Shown here: positions 8,468-17,330 of the stretch, in pieces
Layout of the letters: every line of letters begins with the position of its first letter
Position numbering within the stretch: position 1 is the first letter of the stretch
Source: Thermomonospora echinospora
Lineage (GTDB): Bacteria; Actinomycetota; Actinomycetes; Streptosporangiales; Streptosporangiaceae
Direction of reading: 5' to 3'
DNA: 64,000 nt
Assembly: GCF_900108175.1 (NCBI RefSeq)
Contig: NZ_FNVO01000009.1
Span: forward strand, 1-64,000
The notes under the pieces: generated by a model
Databases searched by the model: none
Told to the model about the DNA's origin: nothing
Seen by the model: the letters and a program-made list of their open reading frames with translations, nothing else
Made by a program: the position numbers and the translations under genes

Positions 8468-8950
8468 TCAGGAGGTGAACCAGCTGACGGTGTCGACGCG
8501 GAGGCCGGCGGGGCCGGTCACCGTGCGCAGGGCGTCCTCCAGGTCGGCGAGGCGGCCGGTGCCGAGGGTGGCCGCCCACCGGGAGCGCAGTTCGTCGAAG
8601 ATCACCGCTGACCGGCCGAGCGCGTCCATGCCGCGCGGGGTCAGGCGGACGAGCTTGCGCCGTCCGTCCGCCGGGTCGTCGGCCCGTTCGGCGTAGCCGA
8701 GCTCGGCGAGCCGGTCGATGGTCTTGCCGGCGGCCTGCTTGGAGACGCCCAGGCGGCGGCCGACCTCGGTGGCCGAGGCGCCGTGGGGGCCGATGGCCTG
8801 CAGCGCGAACCCGTGGGCCGGCCGTATGTGCGGATGGCCCTGGCGGGCCAGTTCGGCGTGCAGCTCGTCGATGAGCGTGCGGAATCCCGCGAGCAGCAGC
8901 AGGGGCAGCTCGAAGCCCGGCCGGTCGTCAGCCGTTGCGGACATCGTCAA
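8468..8950 (-). CDS. MarR-family regulator
   Basis: 160-aa winged-helix repressor. The core GASATEVGRRLGVSKQAAGKTIDRLAELGYAERADDPADGRRKLVRLTPRGMDAL is the standard MarR DNA-binding wing. It diverges over about 50 bp from an AhpD-like peroxidase-type gene, its likely target. Similar 11-mers cgtcaaccgtg (8946) and cgacaaccacg (8968) in the gap may be half-sites. ATG 8944 two codons downstream is an alternative start. Confidence 0.85.
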   Translation of the reverse strand: MTMSATADDRPGFELPLLLLAGFRTLIDELHAELARQGHPHIRPAHGFALQAIGPHGASATEVGRRLGVSKQAAGKTIDRLAELGYAERADDPADGRRKLVRLTPRGMDALGRSAVIFDELRSRWAATLGTGRLADLEDALRTVTGPAGLRVDTVSWFTS

Positions 8951-9002
8951 CCGTGTTTACTATTTCGACAACCACGTTGCCGATTTTAGGGGACGAACCC
9001 TG

Positions 9003-9539
9003 ATGACGTTCATCGACCACACGATCGAGTCCGCCCCGCCCGCCGCCCGCCGGTCCATGGAGGCCGTCGTCAAGAAGCTGGGGTACCTGCCCGCCGGTGT
9101 CGCCCGCATGTCCGCCTCCCCCCAGTTGCTCGACGGCTTCCTGCGCGCCAACGGCCTGTTCGAGACGACCACCCTGAGCCCGCTCGCGCGGGAGGTGCTC
9201 GTCATGACCATGGCCACCCGCAACGGCTGCCACATCTGCGTAGCCCTGCACTCGGCCACGCTGACCTCGCTCGGCGCAGACCCGGGCCTGATCGCCGCCC
9301 TGCGCGAGAGCCGGCCCCTGGACGACGCGCCGCTGGAGGCGATGCGGCGGTTCGTGCTGGAGGTCCTGGACACTGCCGGCGCGGTCTCCGCCGAGGCCAT
9401 GGAGGAGTTCGTCGGCCACGGATACACGCGGCGCAACGCCCTGGAGGTGGTCCTCGGCATCGGCGTCTACACCATGTCGACCCTGGCCAACCGCATGACC
9501 GACGCGCCCCTGGACGCGGCCATGCAGCCGTTCGCCTGA
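9003..9539 (+). CDS. carboxymuconolactone decarboxylase/AhpD-family protein
   Basis: 178-aa alkylhydroperoxidase-like protein. The helical CMD domain carries the redox motif NGCHICVALH (Cys76-x-x-Cys79, His83), as in AhpD-type peroxidases that reduce peroxides with their CxxC pair. ATG 9003 has aggggac at about 8988. Its position opposite a MarR regulator suggests induction by oxidants or electrophiles (inference). Confidence 0.85.
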   Translation: MTFIDHTIESAPPAARRSMEAVVKKLGYLPAGVARMSASPQLLDGFLRANGLFETTTLSPLAREVLVMTMATRNGCHICVALHSATLTSLGADPGLIAALRESRPLDDAPLEAMRRFVLEVLDTAGAVSAEAMEEFVGHGYTRRNALEVVLGIGVYTMSTLANRMTDAPLDAAMQPFA

Positions 9540-9737
9540 ACCGCCCGCCCCCGGTCCCCGGAGGCCGGCCAGTGGACCGGGGCATGACCTGATCGGCCGG
9601 TGGGCCAAGACGCCGGAAAGACACGCCAGGACGGGTGCCGTACCGCCGTTGCGGGGTGCGTAGAGGGCGGGTGTCGGCGCAGGTCGGGATGGGGAGGACA
9701 ACCTCCGTCTCACGGTGGCGCGGACGGGGGAAGGCAC

Positions 9738-10142
9738 ATGGAGGGCGGCGAGGTGCGGGGCTTGTTGCACCCCTTTCTGCTGCTGCTGATCTTCGAGCGC
9801 CCGGGGCACGGATACGAGCTGATCGAACGTCTGGGGCGGCTGGGAGCGGCCGAGGTGGAGCCCGGCCACGTGTACCGGGTGCTGCGCGGGCTGGAGCGGG
9901 AACGGCTGGTGGTCTCCACCTGGGTGCCGTCCGACTCCGGGCCCGCCCGCCGGTGCTACGAGCTGACCCCGGACGGGCTGGCCGGGCTGGAGGCGTGGAT
10001 GGGCAGGCTGGCGCGGCTCGGCCAGGTGCTCGACTCCTGCCTGGCCCGGTGGGGCAAGGCTTCGCAATCATCGTCCCGCCGTTCGCTCAACGGCGGATCA
10101 GAGCGCGGCCGGCACGGCCCGGCGATCGCCGTACGGCCGTGA
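9738..10142 (+). CDS. PadR-like regulator at head of hydrogenase block
   Basis: 134-aa winged-helix protein: LLLLIFERPGHGYELIERLGRL...EVEPGHVYRVLRGLERERLVVSTWVPSDSGPARRCYELTPDGLAGLEAWM is the PadR core. The C-terminal dimerisation helix is short and ends in a Ser/Gly/Arg-rich tail, so the last 30 residues look degenerate. It precedes the SIS-HypC-SIS-hypF genes in the same direction with a 71-bp gap, and may regulate the hydrogenase island. Confidence 0.75.
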   Translation: MEGGEVRGLLHPFLLLLIFERPGHGYELIERLGRLGAAEVEPGHVYRVLRGLERERLVVSTWVPSDSGPARRCYELTPDGLAGLEAWMGRLARLGQVLDSCLARWGKASQSSSRRSLNGGSERGRHGPAIAVRP

Positions 10143-10213
10143 ACGGCAACAGGAGCGACGGCCGCCGACGGCGGCCGGACTCGACGGGCAAGAGCAGTGG
10201 GAAGGGAGGCCCG

Positions 10214-10831
10214 ATGGAACGGCGGTCGGCGGCGGACCTGGTGCGGGACGCCTTCGTACGGCGGACGGCACCGGGACGCGGGCTCGCCGAGGACGCGGAG
10301 GCGGTCGCGCGGGCCTGCCATGACATGGCCCGGCGCTTCCACCGGGGCGGCAGGCTGCTGGTCTTCGGCGAGGGGAGCGCGGCGGCCGACGCACAGCACG
10401 TGGCCGTCGAGTTCGTCCATCCGGTCCTTGTCGGCAGACGCGCGTTACCGGCGGTCTCCCTGGCCGGTGACGCCGCGACGCTGACCGCGATCGCCGGCTC
10501 CCAGGGACTGGACGCGGTGTTCTCGGCCCAGCTCCGGCTGCTGGCGTCCCCGGCGGACATCGCGCTCGGCCTGTCCGCCGACGGCCGTTGCGCGAGCGTG
10601 CTGCGCGGCCTGGAGACCGCGGCGGAGCTGGGGGCGCTCACCGTCGCGCTGGTGGGCGGCGACGGCGGTGACATCGCCCGCGGCGGAGTGGTGGAGCACT
10701 GCCTGATCGCGCGGTCCGCCGACCCATGCGTCGTCAAGGAGATCCACGTGACGACGTACCACCTGCTGTGGGAGCTGGTGCACGTGTTCTTCGACCAGTC
10801 CGGCCTGCTGGAGCCGGAGGCCGTCCAATGA
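10214..10831 (+). CDS. SIS-domain (GmhA-like) protein 1 in hydrogenase block
   Basis: 205-aa sugar isomerase-fold protein. FHRGGRLLVFGEGSAAADAQHVAVEFVHPVLVGRRALPAVSLAGDAATLTAIAG matches the phosphoheptose isomerase layout, followed by PADIALGLSADGR and a C-terminal CVVKEIHVTTYHLLWELVHVFF. The catalytic Ser/Thr pattern of true GmhA is only partly kept. ATG 10214 has gggagg at 10204. The stop overlaps the next gene (ATGA), so it is translationally coupled to a HypC-like gene. A role in hydrogenase maturation is inference from context. Confidence 0.8.
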   Translation: MERRSAADLVRDAFVRRTAPGRGLAEDAEAVARACHDMARRFHRGGRLLVFGEGSAAADAQHVAVEFVHPVLVGRRALPAVSLAGDAATLTAIAGSQGLDAVFSAQLRLLASPADIALGLSADGRCASVLRGLETAAELGALTVALVGGDGGDIARGGVVEHCLIARSADPCVVKEIHVTTYHLLWELVHVFFDQSGLLEPEAVQ

Positions 10832-11031
10832 CCCCGGGCGAGGTCTGCGTCACCTGCTCCGACACTGCCGTCCCGGTGCGGGTGCGGGCGCTGCTGGGCG
10901 ACGGGCTCGCCCTGGTCGACACCGAGGCGGGCGCCGAGAAGGTCAGCGTGGCGCTGGTCGACGCCCGGCCCGGGGACGTGGTGCTGGTCCACGCCAAGGA
11001 GGCCATCGCGGTGTCGGAGCGGGCGTCATGA
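10828..11031 (+). CDS. HypC/HupF-like protein lacking the N-terminal Met-Cys
   Basis: 67-aa OB-fold protein of the HypC/HybG/HupF chaperone family (VPVRVRALLGDGLALVDTEAGAEKVSVALVDARPGDVVLVHAKEAIA). Canonical HypC starts Met-Cys, and Cys2 holds the Fe(CN)2CO intermediate. Here the start is MTPGEVCVTCSD, with Cys at 7 and 10 instead. It overlaps both SIS genes by ATGA. A canonical HypC is encoded at 17042-17323, so this one probably has a separate job. Confidence 0.8.
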   Translation: MTPGEVCVTCSDTAVPVRVRALLGDGLALVDTEAGAEKVSVALVDARPGDVVLVHAKEAIAVSERAS

Positions 11032-11678
11032 CCGGGGTCGAGACCCTCTATCCGTTCCTGTACGACGGTGGCGGCATCACCGGGCACGTTCTCAGTGAGG
11101 TACGCAGGTCGACCGCCGAGAAGGCGCTGGAGATCGTCGCCCTGCGCGAGACTCTGGCGGCCTCGCACGGCGAACCGCTGGTGGCCTGCGCGCGGCGGAT
11201 GGGCGAGGCGTTCCGGGCGGGCGGCCGGCTGCTGGCGTTCGGCAACGGCGGCAGCGGCACGGACGCGCAGTCCCTGGCGGCGCTGTTCACCAGCCCGCCC
11301 GCACCGGCCCGGCCCCTGCCGGCGCTGTCCCTCCCCCAGGACACGGCGGCGCTGACGGCGCTGTCCAATGATGTCGGGTTCGAGGTGGTCTTCGCCCGGC
11401 AGGTGGCCGCGCACGGCCGGGCCGGGGACATCGCGGTGGGGCTGTCCACCAGCGGCGGGTCGGCCAACGTGCTGCGCGCGTTCGGCGAGGCGGCCCGCCG
11501 GGGGCTGATGACCGTCGGGTTCGCCGGGTACGACGGCGGCGCGATGGCCGAGGCGGAGACGATCGAGCACCTGTTCGTCGTGCCGTCGGCGTCCGTGCAC
11601 CGGATCCAGGAGGCGCAGACGACGCTCTTCCACGTGCTGTGGGAGCTGACCCGGCATGCGGTGGAGGGCGGGCTGTGA
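11028..11678 (+). CDS. SIS-domain protein 2 in hydrogenase block
   Basis: 216-aa SIS protein, paralogous to the 10214-10831 product. It has a better preserved phosphate-binding loop, LLAFGNGGSGTDAQSLAALFT, and a second loop AVGLSTSGGSANVLRAFGEA, then VHRIQEAQTTLFHVLWELTRHAVE. This resembles phosphoheptose isomerase but sits in a hydrogenase maturation operon. Start ATG 11028 overlaps the HypC-like stop. Confidence 0.8.
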   Translation: MTGVETLYPFLYDGGGITGHVLSEVRRSTAEKALEIVALRETLAASHGEPLVACARRMGEAFRAGGRLLAFGNGGSGTDAQSLAALFTSPPAPARPLPALSLPQDTAALTALSNDVGFEVVFARQVAAHGRAGDIAVGLSTSGGSANVLRAFGEAARRGLMTVGFAGYDGGAMAEAETIEHLFVVPSASVHRIQEAQTTLFHVLWELTRHAVEGGL

Positions 11679-11703
11679 CGTGCTGATCGATCCGGAGGTC
11701 ACG

Positions 11704-13962
11704 GTGCGGATGCGGATCCGCGTCGAGGGCGTCGTGCAGGGGGTCGGGTTCCGCCCGTTCGTGTACGGGCTGGCGGGCGAGTACGGCCTGGCGGGGTTCG
11801 TGGGCAACGACGCGCGGGGGGTGTTCGTCGAGGCGGAGGGTGCGGCGCGGGCGCTGTCGGAGTTCGCCGCCGACCTGGCCCGCCGGCCGCCGCCGCTGGC
11901 CGTGGTCGAGCGGATCACCAGCGAGCGGGCCGACCCGACCGGGGAACGCGGGTTCCGGATCGTCGGCAGCGGCACCGAGGCCGCCGCCGAGACCCTGGTG
12001 GCGCCTGACACCGCCACGTGCGCCGACTGCCTGGCCGAGATCGCCGACCCGTCCGCCCGCCGCCACCGCTACGCCTTCACCAACTGCACGAACTGCGGAC
12101 CGAGGTTCACCATCGTCCAGGACGTGCCCTACGACCGGGGCCGGACCACAATGGCCGCCTTCGCCATGTGCGAGCAGTGCGCGCGGGAGTACGGCGACCC
12201 GGAGGACCGGCGCTTCCACGCCCAGCCGGTGTGCTGCCCCGCGTGCGGGCCGGTGCTGCGGCTGCTGGACGGGAAGGGGACGGCGGTGTCGGGAGACCCC
12301 GTCACCACGGCGGCCCGGTGGCTGCGGGACGGCCGCGTGCTGGCGGTCAAGGGCCTGGGCGGCTACCACCTCGCCGTACGCGCCGACCTGCAACGGGCGG
12401 TGGCCGCGCTGCGCTCCCGCAAGCACCGCGAGGACAAGCCGTTCGCGGTGATGGTGCCCGACCTGGAGGCGGCCCGTGCCCTGGTGCGGCTCGGCCCGGC
12501 CGCCGAGCGCGTCCTGACCGGGGTCCGCCGCCCCATCGTGCTGCTGCCCCGCCGCCTGGACGCCCGGGTGGCCGACGCGGTGGCGCCCGGTGCCCACGAG
12601 CTGGGGGTGATGCTGCCCTACACGCCGCTGCACCACCTGCTCGCCGCCAAGGTCGGCCGCCCGTTCGTGCTGACCAGCGGCAACCTGTCGGACGAGCCGA
12701 TCGTCTACCGGGACGAGGACGCCCTCGAACGGCTGGCGCCGGTCACCGACGGGTTCCTCGTGCACGACCGGCCGATCCAGGTGCGTACCGACGACTCGGT
12801 GGTACGGCTGTTCCGCGACCGGGAGATGCCGATCCGCCGGGCGCGCGGGTACGTGCCGTCACCGGTGACGGTGAAGTGGCCGTTCTCCCGGCCGGTGCTG
12901 GCGTGCGGGGCGGAGCTGAAGAACACCTTCTGCGTGGCCAAGGGCTCCCGCGCGTTCCTGTCCCACCACATCGGCGATCTGAAGAACTACGCGACCCTGC
13001 GGTCCTTCACTGAGGGCATCGGGCACTTCTGCCGGCTGTTCGCGGTCCAGCCGCAGGTGGTGGCGCACGACCTGCATCCGGAGTACCTGTCGACCAAGTA
13101 CGCGCTGGAACGCCAGGACCTGGAGCCGGTGGGCGTGCAGCACCACCACGCGCACATCGCCTCCTGCCTGGCCGACAACGGGGTGACCGGCCCGGTGATC
13201 GGCGTCGCGTTCGACGGCCTCGGCTACGGCACCGACGGCACACTGTGGGGCGGCGAACTGCTCATCGCCGACCTGGCGGAGTTCGAACGGGCCGGACATC
13301 TGGAGCCGGTGCCGATGCCGGGCGGGGCGGCGGCGGTCCGCGAGCCCTGGCGGATGGCCGTGGCCTACCTGGACGCGGTCTACGGCGACGCCGTACCGGA
13401 CCTGGCCGTGGTGCGGCGGCAGCGCGAACGGTGGGCGGCGATGGTCTCGCTGGCCCGCACCGGCACCAACGCGCCCCGCACGTCCAGCGCGGGCCGGTTG
13501 TTCGACGCCGTCGCCTCGATTCTGTGCGGCCGTGACGTGGTCCGCTACGAGGGCCAGGCCGCCATCGAGCTGGAACGCCGGGTCGACCGGCACGAGACCG
13601 GCGGCTACGCGGTCACGGTGCGGGAGGACTCACCGCTGCTCATCACCGGCGGCGACCTCGTTCAGGCCGCCGTCAAGGACCTGGCCAACGGCGTCGGCCA
13701 CGGCCGGATCGCCGCCCGCTTCCACAACGGCCTGGCCCGCGCCGTCCTCCAGGCGGTGTGCGTCCTGCGCGACCGTACCGGCCTGAAGACCGTCGCCCTG
13801 TCCGGCGGCGTCTTCCAGAACATGGTCTTCCTGGACCGCCTGGTCTCCGGCCTGGAACGCGCCGACTTCCGCGTCCTCGTCCACTCCCGCGTCCCCCCCA
13901 ACGACGGCGGCATCTCCCTCGGCCAGGCCATCATCGCCGCCACCCGCACCGGCACCAGGTGA
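11704..13962 (+). CDS. hypF: HypF carbamoyltransferase
   Basis: Makes the cyanide ligands of the [NiFe] active site: it transfers carbamoyl from carbamoyl phosphate to HypE. About 752 aa with domains in order: acylphosphatase (RIRVEGVVQGVGFRPFVYGLA), two zinc fingers (CADC...CTNCGPR and CEQC...CCPACGP), YrdC-like (LAVKGLGGYHLAVRADL...HREDKPFAVMV), and a Kae1-like C-terminal domain (VAHDLHPEYLSTKYA, VQHHHAHIASCLADNG, GVAFDGLGYGTDGTLWGGE). Start GTG 11704 is five bases after ggagg (11694); ATG 11710 is nearly as good. It converges on hypE via the gene at 14118. Confidence 0.95.
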   Translation: MRMRIRVEGVVQGVGFRPFVYGLAGEYGLAGFVGNDARGVFVEAEGAARALSEFAADLARRPPPLAVVERITSERADPTGERGFRIVGSGTEAAAETLVAPDTATCADCLAEIADPSARRHRYAFTNCTNCGPRFTIVQDVPYDRGRTTMAAFAMCEQCAREYGDPEDRRFHAQPVCCPACGPVLRLLDGKGTAVSGDPVTTAARWLRDGRVLAVKGLGGYHLAVRADLQRAVAALRSRKHREDKPFAVMVPDLEAARALVRLGPAAERVLTGVRRPIVLLPRRLDARVADAVAPGAHELGVMLPYTPLHHLLAAKVGRPFVLTSGNLSDEPIVYRDEDALERLAPVTDGFLVHDRPIQVRTDDSVVRLFRDREMPIRRARGYVPSPVTVKWPFSRPVLACGAELKNTFCVAKGSRAFLSHHIGDLKNYATLRSFTEGIGHFCRLFAVQPQVVAHDLHPEYLSTKYALERQDLEPVGVQHHHAHIASCLADNGVTGPVIGVAFDGLGYGTDGTLWGGELLIADLAEFERAGHLEPVPMPGGAAAVREPWRMAVAYLDAVYGDAVPDLAVVRRQRERWAAMVSLARTGTNAPRTSSAGRLFDAVASILCGRDVVRYEGQAAIELERRVDRHETGGYAVTVREDSPLLITGGDLVQAAVKDLANGVGHGRIAARFHNGLARAVLQAVCVLRDRTGLKTVALSGGVFQNMVFLDRLVSGLERADFRVLVHSRVPPNDGGISLGQAIIAATRTGTR

Positions 13963-14117
13963 CCCCGGCGACCGCGACCGGCCTCGAACACGCGCGTCCC
14001 CTCGGTCATGCCGTCGCCGCCGTGCCCTCCGATGACTCCGGTGAGCCGGTGCCGCCGGCAGTACGTTGGGGCGTGCTGAGAGGTGATGGAGTTCGGTCGA
14101 GGTGAAGGGGGCGTTCG

Positions 14118-14756
14118 GTGGGCGGGGACCGGCGGGAGACGCTGGACGGGATCAGGGCGAAGCTGGAGCTGCTCAGGCGGGTGGAGGCGGAGCACGGGTT
14201 CGGGGTGATCATTGAGGGGCCGAGGGAGCTGGAGCGCGTTCCGGAGCTTCCCGAGGGGGTCACCGAGGTGTTCGGGCTCTTCTCCCGGCTGGGCGGGGAC
14301 TACTTCCGGTTCGCGCAGCCCGAGGAGACAGCGGGTCCGCGGGCCTGGGCCGAACGGCATGTCGATCCGTACTGTCCGCTGGGCAACCCGCTCGGGATCG
14401 GCTGTGAGCGCTTCGGCGCCCCCGAGGACATCGAGTGCGGCAGCGGCATCTACCTGGATCTGAAGGACGGGGACGTCTACTTCTGCGACGGAGACGACTA
14501 CGTCTTCGCCTATGAGAACCCCGTCGACATCGTCGAGACCACAGAACTCGCCCCCGACATCGTCACGTTCTTCGACTTCCACGTCCTGGGCGCCGGTTAT
14601 CCACAGCTCATCGAGTCCGTCATCGACCGCCACGGCATCCCCAACCGCGTCCCGCGCAGCCGGCGTGCCCACCATGACCGGCGGGGCCGGCATCGGGACG
14701 GCTGGATGAGGCTCCTGCTGGAGAGCGGCCTGGTGTCATCGGCGGATGTGAACTAG
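14118..14756 (+). CDS. SMI1/KNR4 (SUKH)-like protein
   Basis: 212-aa protein resembling SUKH-superfamily folds (LELLRRVEAEHGFGVIIEGPRELERVPELPEGVTEVFGLFSRLGGDYFRFAQPEE...YLDLKDGDVYFCDGDDY). Some family members are immunity proteins, but no toxin gene is adjacent. GTG start with agggggc upstream. The C-terminal 45 residues are basic and disordered (NRVPRSRRAHHDRRGRHRD). It sits between hypF and the terminator facing hypE; no evidence links it to hydrogenase function. Confidence 0.65.
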   Translation: MGGDRRETLDGIRAKLELLRRVEAEHGFGVIIEGPRELERVPELPEGVTEVFGLFSRLGGDYFRFAQPEETAGPRAWAERHVDPYCPLGNPLGIGCERFGAPEDIECGSGIYLDLKDGDVYFCDGDDYVFAYENPVDIVETTELAPDIVTFFDFHVLGAGYPQLIESVIDRHGIPNRVPRSRRAHHDRRGRHRDGWMRLLLESGLVSSADVN

Positions 14757-14761
14757 GGGAT

Positions 14762-14809
14762 CCGGGCTCCCCGTGGCCTCCGGGCGGACCGGTGGTCACG
14801 GGGAGCCGG
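14762..14809. terminator. bidirectional terminator
   Basis: The hairpin ccgggctccccgtg (14762-14775) / cacggggagccgg (14797-14809), a 13-bp stem with one bulge. It lies between the convergent SUKH-like gene (ends 14756) and hypE (ends 14819). Confidence 0.7.
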
Positions 14810-14818
14810 ACCCTCCGG

Positions 14819-15889
14819 TCAGCAGATACGGGGTAGCGGGTCGCCCACCAGGGTGTCGACGACGCGGGTGCCGCCGAAGGCGGTGCGGGCCAGGACCAGG
14901 CCCGGCGGATCGTCCTGGACGTGGCCGATGACGGCGGCGTGCTCGCCCAGGGAACGGGTGCGCAGAGCCGTCAGGGCGGCGTCGGCGTGGGCGCCGTCGA
15001 CGACGGCGACGAAGCGGCCCTCGCAGGCGACGTAGAGCGGGTCGATGCCGAGCAGTTCGCAGGCGCCGGCGACCATGGGGCGGATCGGGACGGCCGCCTC
15101 GTCCACCACGATCGCGGTACGAGCGGACTGGGCGATCTCGTTGAGCACCGTGGCGACGCCGCCGCGGGTGGCGTCGCGGAGGACGCGAACGGCGGGGACG
15201 GCGTCCAGGAGCGCCGCGACCAGGTCGTTCAGTGGGGCGGTGTCGGAGGTCAGGTCGGCCTCGATCTCCAGTTCGCCCCGGGCCAGCATGACGGTGACGC
15301 CGTGCTCGCCGATCGGGCCGGAGACCAGGACGGCGTCGCCGGGCCGTACCGCGGTGGCGTCCAGGGTCAGCGGCCTTTCCAGGACGCCCACGCCGGCGGT
15401 GCTGACGTAGCAGCCGTCGGCCTTGCCGCGCCCGACGACCTTGGTGTCCCCGGTGACGATGTGCACGCCGGCGCGGGTCGCGGCGGCGGCCATCGAGGCG
15501 ACGATCCGTTCCAGGTCGGCGACGGGGAAGCCCTCCTCCAGGATGAAGCCCGCCGACAGGTACAGCGGGCGGGCGCCGCAGACGGCCAGGTCGTTGACCG
15601 TGCCGTTGACCGCCAGGTCGCCGATGTCCCCGCCGGGGAAGAACAGCGGCGAGACCACGTAGGAGTCGGTGGTGAAGGCCAGCCGGGCGCCGTCCACCCC
15701 GAGGACCGCGCCGTCGCCGAGCCCCTCCAGCGCCGGATTGCGGAAGGCGTCCACGAACACGGCCTCCACCAGTGACTGGGTGGCCTTGCCCCCGGCGCCG
15801 TGGGCCAGCGTGATGCGCTCCTCCCGGACCCGGGGCCTGCGCTCACGGGCGCGCCGGATGCGTTCCAGCACCTGCTCCTCGGTGATCAT
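14819..15889 (-). CDS. hypE: HypE, thiocyanate-forming maturation protein
   Basis: 356-aa PurM/AIR synthetase-like protein. It dehydrates the carbamoyl group on its C-terminal Cys to a nitrile donated to iron. The C-terminus PRIC keeps the acceptor Cys356. Other marks are ITLAHGAGGKATQSLVEAVF, FTTDSYVVSPLFFPGGDIGDLAVNGTVNDLAVCGARP, VTGDTKVVGRGKADGCY and LRDATRGGVATVLNEIA. Start ATG 15889 overlaps the hypD stop (ATGA). Last gene of the minus-strand hydrogenase operon. Confidence 0.95.
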   Translation of the reverse strand: MITEEQVLERIRRARERRPRVREERITLAHGAGGKATQSLVEAVFVDAFRNPALEGLGDGAVLGVDGARLAFTTDSYVVSPLFFPGGDIGDLAVNGTVNDLAVCGARPLYLSAGFILEEGFPVADLERIVASMAAAATRAGVHIVTGDTKVVGRGKADGCYVSTAGVGVLERPLTLDATAVRPGDAVLVSGPIGEHGVTVMLARGELEIEADLTSDTAPLNDLVAALLDAVPAVRVLRDATRGGVATVLNEIAQSARTAIVVDEAAVPIRPMVAGACELLGIDPLYVACEGRFVAVVDGAHADAALTALRTRSLGEHAAVIGHVQDDPPGLVLARTAFGGTRVVDTLVGDPLPRIC

Positions 15890-17013
15890 GCGCGGCTGGC
15901 CTTCCTCGTCCGCTGCCGGGTGAACCGGCCGAAGTTGTAGTAGGCGGCGCAGGCCCCCTCCGCGGAGACCATGCAGGTGCCGATGGGGGTCTCCGGGGTA
16001 CAGGCGACGCCGAAGACCTTGCACTCCCAGGGTTTGAGGACGCCCTTGAGAACCTCGCCGCACTGGCACGCCTTCGGATCGGCCACCCGCACCCCGGGCA
16101 CCTGGAAGATCCGTTCGGCGTCGAAGGCGGCGTAGGCGTCGCGCATCCGCAGCGCCGAGTGGGAGATGAAGCCCAGCCCGCGCCACTCGAAGTAGGGGCG
16201 CAGCTCCATCACCCGGTTGATGGCCTCCAGCGCCCGGTGGTTGCCGTTCCACGGGACGACCCGGGTGTACTGGTTCTCCACCTCGGCCCGTCCCTCGGCG
16301 AGCTGCCTGAGCAGCATGTGCACCGCCTGCAGCACGTCCAGCGGCTCGAAGCCCGCGCACACCAGCGGCCTGCCGTGGTCGCGGGGGATGAATCCGTACG
16401 GGCGGCAGCCGATCACGGTGGACACGTGGCCGGGGCCGATGAAGCCGTCCAGCCGCAGGTCCGGCGAGTCCAGGATGGCCTTGATCGCCGGGATGATCGT
16501 CACGTGGTTGCAGAACACCGAGAAGTTCTGCACCCCCTCGGCCGCCGCGCGCAGCACGGTCATCGCGGTGGACGGTGCGGTGGTCTCGAACCCGATGGCC
16601 ATGAAGACCACCCGGCGGTCGGGGTTGCGCCGGGCCAGCTTGAGCGCGTCCAGCGGCGAGTACACCATCCGGATGTCGGCGCCGGCCGCCTTGGCGTCCA
16701 GGAACGAGCCGTGCCCGCCGGGCACCCGCAGCATGTCCCCGAACGAGGTCAAGATGACGTCGGGATTGCGGGCGATGGCGATGGCGTCGTCCACCCGGCC
16801 CATCGGGATCACGCACACCGGGCAGCCGGGGCCGTGCACCAGTTGCACCGCCTCGGGGAGGTAGTCCTCTAATCCGTGCTTGTAGATAGCGTGAGTGTGG
16901 CCGCCGCACACCTCCATGAACTTGTAGTGGCGGCCGGGCTCGCACAGCGCGGCGATGCCCGCCGCCAGCACGCGAGCCCGGTCGGCGTCGCGGTATTCGT
17001 CGACGAACCGCAT
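15886..17013 (-). CDS. hypD: HypD, Fe(CN)2CO assembly protein
   Basis: 375-aa iron-sulfur scaffold that, with HypC, assembles the Fe(CN)2CO unit. It shows KFMEVCGGHTHAIYKHGLEDYLP, HGPGCPVCVIPMGRVDDAIAIA, GFETTAPSTAM and the C-terminal cluster-binding Cys set (ACQCGEVLKGVLKPWECKVFGVACTPETPIGTCMVS). The length is typical. ATG 17013 was chosen over a longer open frame because the family begins MRFVDEYRD. It lies 28 bp downstream of hypC. Confidence 0.95.
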   Translation of the reverse strand: MRFVDEYRDADRARVLAAGIAALCEPGRHYKFMEVCGGHTHAIYKHGLEDYLPEAVQLVHGPGCPVCVIPMGRVDDAIAIARNPDVILTSFGDMLRVPGGHGSFLDAKAAGADIRMVYSPLDALKLARRNPDRRVVFMAIGFETTAPSTAMTVLRAAAEGVQNFSVFCNHVTIIPAIKAILDSPDLRLDGFIGPGHVSTVIGCRPYGFIPRDHGRPLVCAGFEPLDVLQAVHMLLRQLAEGRAEVENQYTRVVPWNGNHRALEAINRVMELRPYFEWRGLGFISHSALRMRDAYAAFDAERIFQVPGVRVADPKACQCGEVLKGVLKPWECKVFGVACTPETPIGTCMVSAEGACAAYYNFGRFTRQRTRKASRA

Positions 17014-17041
17014 CGGGTTCTCTTCCGCCTTTCGGTGATCG

Positions 17042-17323
17042 TCAGGTGATGTCCGAGCCCTTGAGCGCGTCGAGCTCGTCGGTATAGGCCTCGCCCAGCC
17101 CCCGCAGCAGCGCGAGGGTGGCGGCGGCCTCCGCCTCGTCGATCTTCGACATGGCGAACCCGACGTGGACCAGCACCCAGTCGCCGACCCCCACCCCGCT
17201 GTCGCCGGAGGTGCCCAGCAGGCCGATGTTGACGGCCCGCCGGACACCGGCGATCTCGACCGTGGCCAGGTCGGCCCGGTCGGGGAGCAGCGCCACGATC
17301 TCCCCCGGAATGCCCAGGCACAT
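17042..17323 (-). CDS. hypC: HypC, canonical hydrogenase chaperone
   Basis: 93-aa HypC with the invariant start MCLGIPGEIVALL (Cys2), OB-fold core VNIGLLGTSGDSGVGVGDWVLVHVGFAMSKIDEAEA and a short C-terminal helix. It binds HypD and the large-subunit precursor. It lies 7 bp from the upstream tiny membrane protein and 28 bp before hypD. Confidence 0.95.
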   Translation of the reverse strand: MCLGIPGEIVALLPDRADLATVEIAGVRRAVNIGLLGTSGDSGVGVGDWVLVHVGFAMSKIDEAEAAATLALLRGLGEAYTDELDALKGSDIT

Positions 17324-17330
17324 CCGGCGC

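Noticed and set aside
14118-14756. SUKH-like protein as immunity gene of a polymorphic toxin
   Set aside because: No toxin, secretion marker or immunity array in the neighbourhood.
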